Positions 1 through 6,761 of a stretch of 14,346 nt of DNA are shown here, piece after piece (positions within the stretch are counted from its first letter, which is position 1; each line of letters opens with the position of its first letter). A program made the translations under genes and the position numbers. The notes beneath the pieces were generated by a model that was not told where the DNA came from, did not search any database, and saw only the letters and a program-made list of their open reading frames with translations. The DNA lies in NCBI GenBank assembly GCA_002377985.1, contig DFQW01000178.1:7051-21396 (forward strand), read 5' to 3'. Source of the DNA: Halieaceae bacterium UBA3479. GTDB taxonomy: Bacteria; Pseudomonadota; Gammaproteobacteria; Pseudomonadales; Halieaceae.

Positions 1-810
1 GAATGGCGCTTCCAGCTCCACCTCGATGCGCCGTTCAAGCGCCTCAAATCGGTGCAGTACTGCTGACTCAAAAATCTGCTGATGATCCGCCGCCGGAATA
101 TCGCCAAAGGTCAGGAAAATCGCATTGCTCGGGTGGTAGTGCTCGGCATAAAAATCCCGCAGCGCCTGATAGGTCAGGTCGGGAATCACTTCCGGGTCAC
201 CGCCACTGTTAAAGTGGTAGGTGTTGGACGGGAATAGCTCGTGGCACAGGCGATCCCACAGCACCGATGGCGTAGAGGACATGGCGCCTTTCATCTCGTT
301 GAACACCACGCCCTTAAAAACCAGCGGTTGACTGGCGTCGTCGCCTTGGAATTCGACCCGGTGACCCTCCTGGGCAAAATCCAGCGGATCCAGCCGGGAG
401 AAAAAGACGGCGTCCAGATATACGTCGAGCAAGTTGCCAAAGTCCTTTCGGTTTTGTGTTGCGAAGGGATAAGCGGTCCAGTCAGAGCTGGTAAAGGCAT
501 TCATGAATGTATTCAGTGAGCGTCGCAGCATCATGAAAAAGGGATCGCGCACGGGGTAGCGTTCGCTGCCACACAGCGCGGTGTGCTCCAGTATGTGGGC
601 AACGCCGGTGGAATCTTCGGGCACGGTGCGCAGTGCCACCATAAACACGTTCTCGGGCGAGTCACTGCTCAGGTGAAGGTGAATCGCGCCGGTCGCCGGG
701 TGCTCATATTCCTCAACTGTCAGATTCAGGCTCGCGATGGGTACCGCGCGCTTGCGCACGAAGGTATTGGGGTGCGTGTTCGCCTTGGGCGTGCGGGAGA
801 GTTCAGTCAT
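1..810 (-). CDS. M16 family zinc metallopeptidase, PreP-like (partial, 3' end missing)
   Basis: This is the first 270 codons of a leftward gene that runs off the left edge without a stop. I translated it by hand from the ATG at 808-810 and the frame is open throughout. The inverted zinc motif HxxEH of M16 peptidases is visible as HILEH, with His82 and His86 as ligands and Glu85 as the catalytic base. The third ligand is probably Glu182 in the NEMKGAMSS stretch, 96 residues further on, a spacing that fits the M16C presequence-protease/falcilysin branch (full proteins about 970-1000 residues). Such enzymes degrade unstructured peptides inside a clamshell chamber. No signal peptide is visible, so a cytoplasmic or unconventional location is likely. 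It follows the cyclase gene by 49 bases and probably shares its transcript. The ribosome site is weak (ACGGAA about nine bases before the ATG). Family is confident; substrate is unknown. Confidence 0.9.
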   Translation of the reverse strand, partial: MTELSRTPKANTHPNTFVRKRAVPIASLNLTVEEYEHPATGAIHLHLSSDSPENVFMVALRTVPEDSTGVAHILEHTALCGSERYPVRDPFFMMLRRSLNTFMNAFTSSDWTAYPFATQNRKDFGNLLDVYLDAVFFSRLDPLDFAQEGHRVEFQGDDASQPLVFKGVVFNEMKGAMSSTPSVLWDRLCHELFPSNTYHFNSGGDPEVIPDLTYQALRDFYAEHYHPSNAIFLTFGDIPAADHQQIFESAVLHRFEALERRIEVELEAPF

Positions 811-859
811 ATCAGATTCCGTTACCACGATTTTTTTAACGTCCCTGATCAATGTGGGG

Positions 860-1747
860 TCAGGGGGCGGTTTTTTCCAGCGCTATTTCGTAAAGCCAGG
901 GCCATTTTTTACCTGTGACCCACAGTGCGCCCGTCTCGGGATGTCGCGCAACACCGTTGAGCACATCGGTATCGCGCAGTCGGTCATCCTCTGGTAAAAG
1001 CCCGGTCAAGTCGATGACGCCCGTGACTTCCCCGGTATCGGGTTGTATGCGCACAATCCGGTCCGTTTGCCACACATTAGCCCAGATCTCACCGTCGACC
1101 CACTCCAGTTCGTTGAGGTTGCGCACGGGTTTTCCCGACAGTCGCACCGGTAACACCTTCACTTGCCCGCCCGCTGCCAGATCTGCCGAATAAAGCCGGT
1201 CGGAGCCGTCGCTAAACCACAGCACCGACCCCTGATGAGTGGCACCCCAGCCCTCGCCCGGCAAAGGACTTTGCCCGACCAGCGTCAAATCGGGCAGCGA
1301 ATACACCAGCATGACCCGCTCCCGCCAGGACAGCAAAATCAGTTGGTTGTCGATGACGGTCAGCCCCTCGGCAAAAATGCGGGGGTCAACCGGCACGCTG
1401 AGCAGGGGTGTCATCTCCGGGAAGTCGTAAACGCGAATCATGGATTGGCCGTAGCCCCCGGAGCTCACGTACAACCGACCGTCATGAAATTCCAGGCCCT
1501 GGGTGAAGTTCTCGCGATCGAAGCGGCGCTGCGACACCACCCGATAACCATAGTCGGTAACTTCGGTACCGGCGTTAACTGCGCTGATCTCGTTGGCCGG
1601 CGCTGGGGGTGTGGCCGCGGCGCGGGCATCGTCGTCCGGAAAGATGCCCAAGACCAACGCTAAAAAAACCCCAGTTGATATCGCCGGCATCAGGCTCCCG
1701 AAGCGCTTTGTTGTGGCGTTATGGTGCCCGCCAGTGCGATACGGCAT
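860..1747 (-). CDS. Glutaminyl-peptide cyclotransferase, plant/bacterial beta-propeller type, exported
   Basis: The protein converts N-terminal glutamine of peptides or proteins to pyroglutamate, releasing ammonia. It belongs to the papaya-type cyclase family (Glu_cyclase_2), a five-bladed propeller unrelated to the animal zinc enzyme. Numbered from the ATG at 1747 (295 residues), family hallmarks are FTQGLEF (81-87), EGLT (128-131), GEGWGATHQGS leading to SDGSDRLY (165-187), LNELEW with NVW (211-227) and VLNGVA (262-267). A basic segment (TTKRF) followed by a hydrophobic stretch at about 20-36 and a DARA-A site indicates a Sec signal peptide, so it should act in the periplasm. The start overlaps the mnmC stop: a GTG at 1750 shares four bases with TGA, and the adjacent ATG at 1747 shares one. 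Either implies translational coupling. A shorter start at 1690 has a GGGAG site but would remove the basic part of the signal. Confidence 0.88.
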   Translation of the reverse strand: MPYRTGGHHNATTKRFGSLMPAISTGVFLALVLGIFPDDDARAAATPPAPANEISAVNAGTEVTDYGYRVVSQRRFDRENFTQGLEFHDGRLYVSSGGYGQSMIRVYDFPEMTPLLSVPVDPRIFAEGLTVIDNQLILLSWRERVMLVYSLPDLTLVGQSPLPGEGWGATHQGSVLWFSDGSDRLYSADLAAGGQVKVLPVRLSGKPVRNLNELEWVDGEIWANVWQTDRIVRIQPDTGEVTGVIDLTGLLPEDDRLRDTDVLNGVARHPETGALWVTGKKWPWLYEIALEKTAP

Positions 1748-3750
1748 CACAGGGCCGCGCCGCGTTTTAAAGCGCGCTCGGCAAACCGTGCGGGAGAAAT
1801 CGCGCGTTGCAGATAACGGGGCAGACAGGGCAGCGTACCCAATAGCTGATCAACCACCCGCTCCGCCGCGAGCGGGGCCGCGGTGAGTCCCCGCGATCCC
1901 AGACTGGTGAGCACGGCGAGACCCGGGTAGAGCGGGGCGTCGGCGTGAATCACCCGCTTACGGTCGTGTTCTAAGGCCGCGTAGCGTTGATTGAAGTCGG
2001 CAAGTCGCGGCACCATGCCAGCGACTGGCAGGTAGTCGTTGCTATTGCAGCGCAGGGCAACATGCCCCCGCCAGCCCCCGGGGGGCGGGTCCAGCTCAAG
2101 ATGGGGAAGGGCACGGCGCATCATATCGATATTATGCGCGTGGTCCGCCGCGCGTTCATCCGTTTTGGTATCGCCGGGGCCAAAGCTCGCCCCCACACAA
2201 TGCACCCCCTCACGCGAGGGGGGCAGGTAGCCCTCATCGCACAACGGGATAGTCACGTTAACCAACGCCCGGGTAGTGGGCACATGGGTGGTTTGTCCAC
2301 GAATCGTGTTCAGCGGTAGCCACGCCAGCTCGGGCTGTTGCACTACCTGCCGGGCAGTGGCGAGCACCGCAGCGGGGGCCTGCGCCAGCGCGGGGTGCTG
2401 GGTGCTGCCGGCAACCCAGTGCTCCCCCTGCCGGTGCAGTGATATGGCACCGCACTGCTCCCGCACAGTAATAAGCGGATGGTCGAGCAGCATGCGGCAG
2501 AGGGCGCGCGGGTCGAGCCAGCCTCCGCGGTGGTAGTGAATGCCGCCGCACCGCGGCGTAATGCCGGTGATGGCCGAGATCTCAGTGGCCGAGAGCACAC
2601 ACGCAAAGTCGGGCGCAAGCGCCAGTACCTGTTGCAGGTGTGAGAGGGTGTCGTCGGGCTCGTGGAGTTGAATATATCCGCCGTGACCGATGTCGATGCC
2701 GGGTGCCAACAGGCCTGCCTCGGTGAGGGTGCGGTAGTAGTCAGCAGCGTAACTGAAGGCGGCAATGGAAAAATCGGTCAGCGGGTTGTGCTGATGGGAG
2801 AGACGCGTGTAGGTGATGCCCTGCAGGTTTCCTGATCCCTCGCCGGCAATAGGCCCGGCCTCCAGCACGGTAACGGGTATCCCGCGCGTTGCCAGCGCCT
2901 GCGCCACATGCGCGCCGGCAAGACCGGCGCCGACCACGAGGGCCGAGTCAATGCGCTGTGGGGCGGGATTCAGATCCCAGGGGGTCAATGGTAGGGTTCG
3001 CTGCGGTGAGTCCTGCAGGGTGCCCCAAAGGGCATCGCGCTTGCGGCCATACCCCGGGCGTTTTTGCACCGAAAAGCCCGCAGTAGTAAGCCCGTGGCGC
3101 ACTGCGCTGGCCGCGGTGAAGGTCGAAAAGGTCGCTCCGGGGCGACTCAGCGCAGCCATAGCCATAAAAATATTGGCTGACCAGGGCCCGGTTTCTCTTG
3201 CCGGTGCGAAGCCGTCGAGGTACCACGCGTCAACCCAGGGCGTTGCCTGACTCGACAGGTCCGACAGTATGTCGTCTGCGTCCCCCCACCATAGATCCAG
3301 CGTGACGCCCCAGTCGCTCAACCGTCGCCGGTGGCACCCCGCAAGGGGGTCGGGCCAACGCGCCAAGAGCGGTGTCAGCACCGCAGATAGTTCGGGCCAC
3401 CCACCCAGCGCGCGGAGCATATCGTCCGGTCGCACCGGCGCGCGCTCCAACCCCAGGTAATGAAGCTGACATCCCGGCTGGCGGTGCTTGAGCCAGGTGG
3501 CGATGGTGAGGCACACATTGAGTGCGGTGCCGACGCCAATCTCGGCGATAACAAAAGGCGAGTCGCCGTGATGAGATTGCCAGCGTTGGCGTAACTGATT
3601 GCCCTCAATGAACACGTAGTGGCTCTCAGCCAACCCGTCATCCGCCGAGAAATAAATGTCGCCGGCGGCCGATGACACCGGGGTGTTCCCCCGCCAGTCG
3701 AGGGTGGCGCTCGCCAGAGGGCGCCAGGGCTGTTGGGTAGGGTTGATCAC
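1747..3750 (-). CDS. mnmC: Bifunctional tRNA 5-methylaminomethyl-2-thiouridine biosynthesis protein MnmC
   Basis: MnmC completes mnm5s2U at wobble position 34 of certain tRNAs. The C-terminal FAD oxidase removes the carboxymethyl group from cmnm5U, and the N-terminal SAM methyltransferase methylates the resulting nm5U. At 667 residues it nearly equals the E. coli enzyme (668). The N-terminal domain (about 15-245) begins with the family pattern DIYFSADDGLAESHYVF, has the SAM loop EIGVGTALN (70-78) and the signature YLDGFAPARE (177-186). The oxidase domain starts at about 268 with the dinucleotide-binding motif GAGLAG (274-279) and an acidic residue, Glu297, at the end of the second strand. The start is GTG with no clear ribosome site. 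It is chosen because the protein aligns with E. coli MnmC from about residue 15 onward. It is the first gene of a leftward cluster and its stop overlaps the cyclase start. Confidence 0.97.
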   Translation of the reverse strand: MINPTQQPWRPLASATLDWRGNTPVSSAAGDIYFSADDGLAESHYVFIEGNQLRQRWQSHHGDSPFVIAEIGVGTALNVCLTIATWLKHRQPGCQLHYLGLERAPVRPDDMLRALGGWPELSAVLTPLLARWPDPLAGCHRRRLSDWGVTLDLWWGDADDILSDLSSQATPWVDAWYLDGFAPARETGPWSANIFMAMAALSRPGATFSTFTAASAVRHGLTTAGFSVQKRPGYGRKRDALWGTLQDSPQRTLPLTPWDLNPAPQRIDSALVVGAGLAGAHVAQALATRGIPVTVLEAGPIAGEGSGNLQGITYTRLSHQHNPLTDFSIAAFSYAADYYRTLTEAGLLAPGIDIGHGGYIQLHEPDDTLSHLQQVLALAPDFACVLSATEISAITGITPRCGGIHYHRGGWLDPRALCRMLLDHPLITVREQCGAISLHRQGEHWVAGSTQHPALAQAPAAVLATARQVVQQPELAWLPLNTIRGQTTHVPTTRALVNVTIPLCDEGYLPPSREGVHCVGASFGPGDTKTDERAADHAHNIDMMRRALPHLELDPPPGGWRGHVALRCNSNDYLPVAGMVPRLADFNQRYAALEHDRKRVIHADAPLYPGLAVLTSLGSRGLTAAPLAAERVVDQLLGTLPCLPRYLQRAISPARFAERALKRGAAL

Positions 3751-3988
3751 GACCAGTTATCAGGAGTACCCGGGCAGACTCGGCAGCGTCAATCGTTGCC
3801 TTCCGCGGAGCGGGCAGTTTACCAAAACCAATTGCTCGGGCGGGCCAGCGTGCCGTTTCGGATTAAGTCTGGTCTCAGGAAAACCAAGCCATCCCGCGTG
3901 TGCAATCAAGTCATGCCATCTGCGCAATAAGGTGGTGGGCGAGCGCTGGGCCACGCGGTAAACTCCCCGCCAGAAAAGAGAGGGGTTT
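3751..3988. promoter_or_regulatory. Divergent intergenic region between mnmC and a hypothetical gene
   Basis: This 238-base gap must carry promoters for both the leftward mnmC cluster and the rightward 172-residue gene. The only leftward candidate I found is a TTGACG -35 (complement of 3787-3792) with a poor TACTCC -10 (complement of 3763-3768), 18 bases apart. I consider it weak. No convincing rightward promoter, tRNA, terminator or operator palindrome was seen. Short open frames exist here, but none has a good ribosome site or recognisable content. Confidence 0.4.
3977..3985 (+). promoter_or_regulatory. Ribosome binding site of the 172-residue hypothetical gene
   Basis: The purine run AGAGAGGGG lies three to eleven bases before the ATG at 3989. 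It contains a GAGG core complementary to the 3' end of 16S rRNA and supports this ATG as the true start. Confidence 0.6.
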
Positions 3989-4507
3989 ATGGCTCAAGCG
4001 AATAAAACACTCACCGAAGCGCAGTTTGCAACGGTGTGCTGCAACATTCTTCATAAAGCGTTGATCGAGACACCGCGTACCACCAGTAAGCGGGTTTTCC
4101 GGGAGCTCGACGCGGGTACCCGGGTGATGCTGACGCGGCTGAAGATGGAAGACGACAGCATGACGAGAATTGATCTTACCCTGAGCACCGATGCCTTCAG
4201 GGGAACCTTGAATTACTCGACGTTTCGCGACGCCCTGCAGATTTTGCTATCACGGTTTCGCGACCACCTGACGGCAGAAAAGCCGCTACCGGCGCTGCGT
4301 GCGCTGGACGAGGCGGGAGAGCCTACCCTCGAGCGCCGACTCTATGGCATCACCGCACCGATCGTGTCCGGCGCAGAAATCAATGTGATGATGCTGGGCG
4401 TTGATCCGCACCCCAGCGAGGCGATCGTGTTGCTGGAGCTCATGTTTGTCGACCCTCAGCAGTTCGCTCAGTCTGAGTCGGCCAGCAGCGCGTCTTCGAG
4501 TAGCTGA
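3989..4507 (+). CDS. Hypothetical protein, 172 residues, function unknown
   Basis: I do not recognise this protein. It starts at an ATG with a good purine-rich ribosome site. The sequence looks globular and soluble, with no signal peptide or membrane segment. An N-terminal helix-rich half includes TEAQFATVCCNILHKAL and a basic stretch around 30-50. A middle stretch with alternating hydrophobics (IDLTLSTDAFRGTLNYSTF) is followed by an amphipathic helix (RDALQILLSRFRDHL). The C-terminal part has hydrophobic strands (EINVMMLGVD, AIVLLELMFVD) before a low-complexity Ser/Ala tail. The last 40 bases are also read on the other strand as the end of the MaoC-type hydratase. That overlap may explain the odd tail, since sequence there is constrained by the hydratase. 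It stands alone between divergent and convergent neighbours, so it is probably a single-gene transcript. Codon use resembles the neighbours and I see no sign of transfer. Confidence 0.75.
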   Translation: MAQANKTLTEAQFATVCCNILHKALIETPRTTSKRVFRELDAGTRVMLTRLKMEDDSMTRIDLTLSTDAFRGTLNYSTFRDALQILLSRFRDHLTAEKPLPALRALDEAGEPTLERRLYGITAPIVSGAEINVMMLGVDPHPSEAIVLLELMFVDPQQFAQSESASSASSSS

Positions 4508-4965
4508 ATTGCCGGCGGCGGCACGATGGTGACCGTCTCTTTTGCGGTGGGTGCCGCCACCTGTGCCTCGCCTTTGGCGACGGTTTTCCCCTCCTGATTG
4601 GTAACGTTGCACTGCAGGGTAAGCCACGGTCGCTTGTGGTGTTTATCTGACACCGTGAGCGTCACCGTTAGCGTATCGCCCAATAGCACCGGCGCCTTGA
4701 ACTGAATACTCTGGTTTAGATAGACCGACCCGGGCCCCGGTAGCTGCATGGCAATGGCGGCGCTGATCAGGGCGCCGGTGAGCATGCCATGGGCGATGCA
4801 CTCGCCGAAGGGCGTCGTCGCGGCGTAATCGGGGTCCAGATGCAGCGGGTTGTGGTCGCCAGAGACGGCGGCAAAGGCTTCCACCTCGCGGTTGGTAATC
4901 AGCCGGGTGTAGGTGGCTTCGTCGCCCACGGCAATTTCATCAAATGTGAGGTTAGTAATTTGCAC
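4468..4965 (-). CDS. MaoC-type (R)-specific enoyl-CoA hydratase (PhaJ-like)
   Basis: The 165-residue protein is a single hot-dog-fold MaoC dehydratase. Its hydratase-2 signature is intact: AVSGDHNPLHLDPDYA contains Asp37 and His42, the same five-residue separation as the catalytic Asp31/His36 of Aeromonas PhaJ, followed by the conserved HGM (59-61). Members hydrate trans-2-enoyl-CoA to (R)-3-hydroxyacyl-CoA, linking beta-oxidation to polyhydroxyalkanoate or other acyl metabolism. The actual acyl substrate cannot be read from sequence. The length is slightly above PhaJ (134) owing to a C-terminal extension after about residue 140. The GTG start is supported by a GAGGAG ribosome site eight bases upstream. 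The gene is divergent from the acyl-CoA ligase across 103 bases, and its final 40 bases overlap the hypothetical gene on the other strand. The context suggests a role in fatty-acid catabolism. Confidence 0.9.
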   Translation of the reverse strand: MQITNLTFDEIAVGDEATYTRLITNREVEAFAAVSGDHNPLHLDPDYAATTPFGECIAHGMLTGALISAAIAMQLPGPGSVYLNQSIQFKAPVLLGDTLTVTLTVSDKHHKRPWLTLQCNVTNQEGKTVAKGEAQVAAPTAKETVTIVPPPAIQLLEDALLADSD

Positions 4966-4973
4966 CAGCGAGG

Positions 4974-4979
4974 CTCCTC
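4974..4979 (-). promoter_or_regulatory. Ribosome binding site of the MaoC hydratase gene
   Basis: Read leftward, GAGGAG lies eight bases before the GTG codon at 4963-4965. It decides in favour of this non-ATG start for the hydratase. Confidence 0.7.
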
Positions 4980-5006
4980 GGATCTGTGCGGCGGGGCTGG
5001 GGGAGG

Positions 5007-5035
5007 TTGACCCCGCGGCGCGTGATCCACATCAT
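5007..5035 (+). promoter_or_regulatory. Candidate sigma70 promoter for the acyl-CoA ligase gene
   Basis: TTGACC (5007-5012, five of six matches to the -35 consensus) is separated by 17 bases from CATCAT (5030-5035, four of six matches to the -10 consensus). Transcription would begin near 5042, giving a leader of about 27 bases before the ATG at 5069. The leftward strand carries a TATGAT (complement of 5031-5036) across the same -10 bases, without a good -35. No fatty-acid-regulator palindrome such as the PsrA type (GAAAC-N4-GTTTC) is visible in the gap. Confidence 0.42.
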
Positions 5036-5068
5036 ACCCAAACCCTTCGCATTACCCGAGATAAAGTC

Positions 5069-6739
5069 ATGACGGATACGGTCTCTACCGCGATCACCGC
5101 GCAGTTGGAAAAGCTGGGTATTCCCGCGCGCATCGATACCGACAGTTACCCCTCGATTGTGGCGCTCTTTGAGGAGGCATTCGCTACCTATCGCCTTGAG
5201 GCGGCCTGTACCAGCGTGGGGCATACCCTCAGCTACGCCGAACTCGACCGCCTGTCGGCGCATTTTGCGGGCTGGTTGCAGCACGATGCGGGCCTTGAGC
5301 GGGGTGATCGGGTTGCGATTCAAATGCCCAACCTGATTCAGTATCTGGTGGTATGTCTGGGTGCGCTGCGCGCGGGCATGGTAGTAGTTAACACGAACCC
5401 GCTCTACACCGAGCGCGAACTCGAACATCAGCTGACCGATGCCGGCGTCCGCGTCATGGTGGTGCAGGCCAATGTGGCGCAGACCGCGGCGGCGGTATTG
5501 CCCCGCACCGGGGTGGAAAAGGTGGTGGTGACCGAAATCGCCGACCTGCATCCGCAACCCAAACGCATGCTGATCAATTTTTTGGTGAAGTACGTCAAGA
5601 AGATGGTGCCGCCGTTTCATATTCCGGGTGCCCTCAAACTCAACAACGTGCTGAAGGCCGGGGCCGCCACGCCTTATCAAGCGGTAACGTTGGCCCGCAC
5701 GGACATGGCCATGCTGCAGTACACCGGTGGCACCACGGGTGTCGCCAAGGGCGCCATGCTCACCCACGGGAATCTGGTGGCCAATGTGCTGCAGAGCGAT
5801 GCCTTCTTTGCCACCCACAACATGGAAGGCCGCGGGCAGACGATTTTGCAACCCCTGCCGGTGTATCACATCTATGCGTTTACCGCGTCAATGTACGCGT
5901 TGCGCATTGGCGCTCACACCGCCTTTGTTCCCAACCCGCGAGATCTCCCTTCAGTGGTCAAGGCCTTCGCCGATTTCCGCCCGGCGCTGTTCTGTGGGCT
6001 CAACACGCTGTTTGTGGCGCTGTGTAATAACGAGGCGTTTCGTGCGCTCGATTTTTCAAACTTGCAGGTGACGTTATCGGGCGGCATGGCGCTAACCCAC
6101 GACGCTGCGAATCGCTGGACTGAGGTTACGGGATGCATAGTGTCAGAGGGCTATGGTTTGACCGAGACATCCCCGACCGTGTCCGGGAATCCGGGTAACG
6201 GCGTGCAGATCGGCACCATCGGCGTGCCGGTGCCCAGTACCGAGATTCAAATACGCGATGACGACGGCAATCCATTGGGACTCGATGAGCCGGGTGAGCT
6301 CTGCGTGCGCGGGCCGCAGGTGATGGCAGGCTACTGGCAGCGGCCCGAGGCCACCGCTGAGGTCATCGACGGCGATGGCTGGTTCGCCACGGGCGATATT
6401 GCCCTGGTCCAGCCCGATGGGTACCTGCGCATAGTCGATCGTAAAAAAGACATGATCGTGGTCTCGGGATTTAACGTGTACCCCAACGAGCTTGAGGACG
6501 TGCTGGTGGCGCATCCCGACGTGGTGGAGTGCGCCGCGGTCGGGATCCCCAGCGAGAGCACCGGGGAGGCGATTCGTATGTTTGTTGTGCGCAGCAACCC
6601 GGCGCTCACCGAAGATGCGGTGCGCGATTTTATGCGCGAGGGCCTCACCGGCTACAAGGTGCCCAAGTCAGTGGTATTCAAGGATGAGCTGCCCAAGACG
6701 GCAGTGGGCAAGATTCTGCGTCGCGAGTTGCGTGACTAG
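5069..6739 (+). CDS. fadD: Long-chain fatty-acid--CoA ligase (FadD type)
   Basis: This 556-residue adenylate-forming enzyme (E. coli FadD has 561) activates fatty acids to acyl-CoA through an acyl-AMP intermediate, usually at the inner membrane face. The phosphate-binding signature YTGGTTGVAKGAML begins at Tyr218. GYGLTETSP lies mid-protein, and the hinge/fatty-acid signature DRKKDMIVVSGFNVYPNELE begins at Asp457. The catalytic lysine is Lys548 in VGKILRREL near the C-terminus. I chose the ATG at 5069 because MTDTVSTAITAQLEKLG resembles a normal FadD N-terminus. The open frame extends 52 codons upstream to 4913, but that stretch runs into the hydratase gene and lacks family similarity. A candidate promoter at 5007-5035 precedes it. 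hrpA follows after 22 bases on the same strand. Subfamily assignment is strong; chain-length preference is unknown. Confidence 0.95.
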   Translation: MTDTVSTAITAQLEKLGIPARIDTDSYPSIVALFEEAFATYRLEAACTSVGHTLSYAELDRLSAHFAGWLQHDAGLERGDRVAIQMPNLIQYLVVCLGALRAGMVVVNTNPLYTERELEHQLTDAGVRVMVVQANVAQTAAAVLPRTGVEKVVVTEIADLHPQPKRMLINFLVKYVKKMVPPFHIPGALKLNNVLKAGAATPYQAVTLARTDMAMLQYTGGTTGVAKGAMLTHGNLVANVLQSDAFFATHNMEGRGQTILQPLPVYHIYAFTASMYALRIGAHTAFVPNPRDLPSVVKAFADFRPALFCGLNTLFVALCNNEAFRALDFSNLQVTLSGGMALTHDAANRWTEVTGCIVSEGYGLTETSPTVSGNPGNGVQIGTIGVPVPSTEIQIRDDDGNPLGLDEPGELCVRGPQVMAGYWQRPEATAEVIDGDGWFATGDIALVQPDGYLRIVDRKKDMIVVSGFNVYPNELEDVLVAHPDVVECAAVGIPSESTGEAIRMFVVRSNPALTEDAVRDFMREGLTGYKVPKSVVFKDELPKTAVGKILRRELRD

Positions 6740-6761
6740 AACCCAACGCGGCGGCACCTGA

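Noticed and set aside
3760..3954. Leftward 64-codon open frame in the gap before mnmC
   Set aside because: It has a GTG start, no ribosome site and no recognisable content. It is best explained as chance open frame in GC-rich intergenic DNA.
4913..5068. Fifty-two-codon upstream extension of the acyl-CoA ligase frame
   Set aside because: It overlaps the start of the divergent hydratase gene, contains the likely promoter, and adds sequence unlike any FadD N-terminus. The ATG at 5069 matches the family length.
4952..5869. Leftward 305-codon open frame opposite the acyl-CoA ligase
   Set aside because: It is antisense to a clearly conserved coding region and rich in His/Gly/Arg, typical of a reverse-strand shadow in GC-rich DNA.
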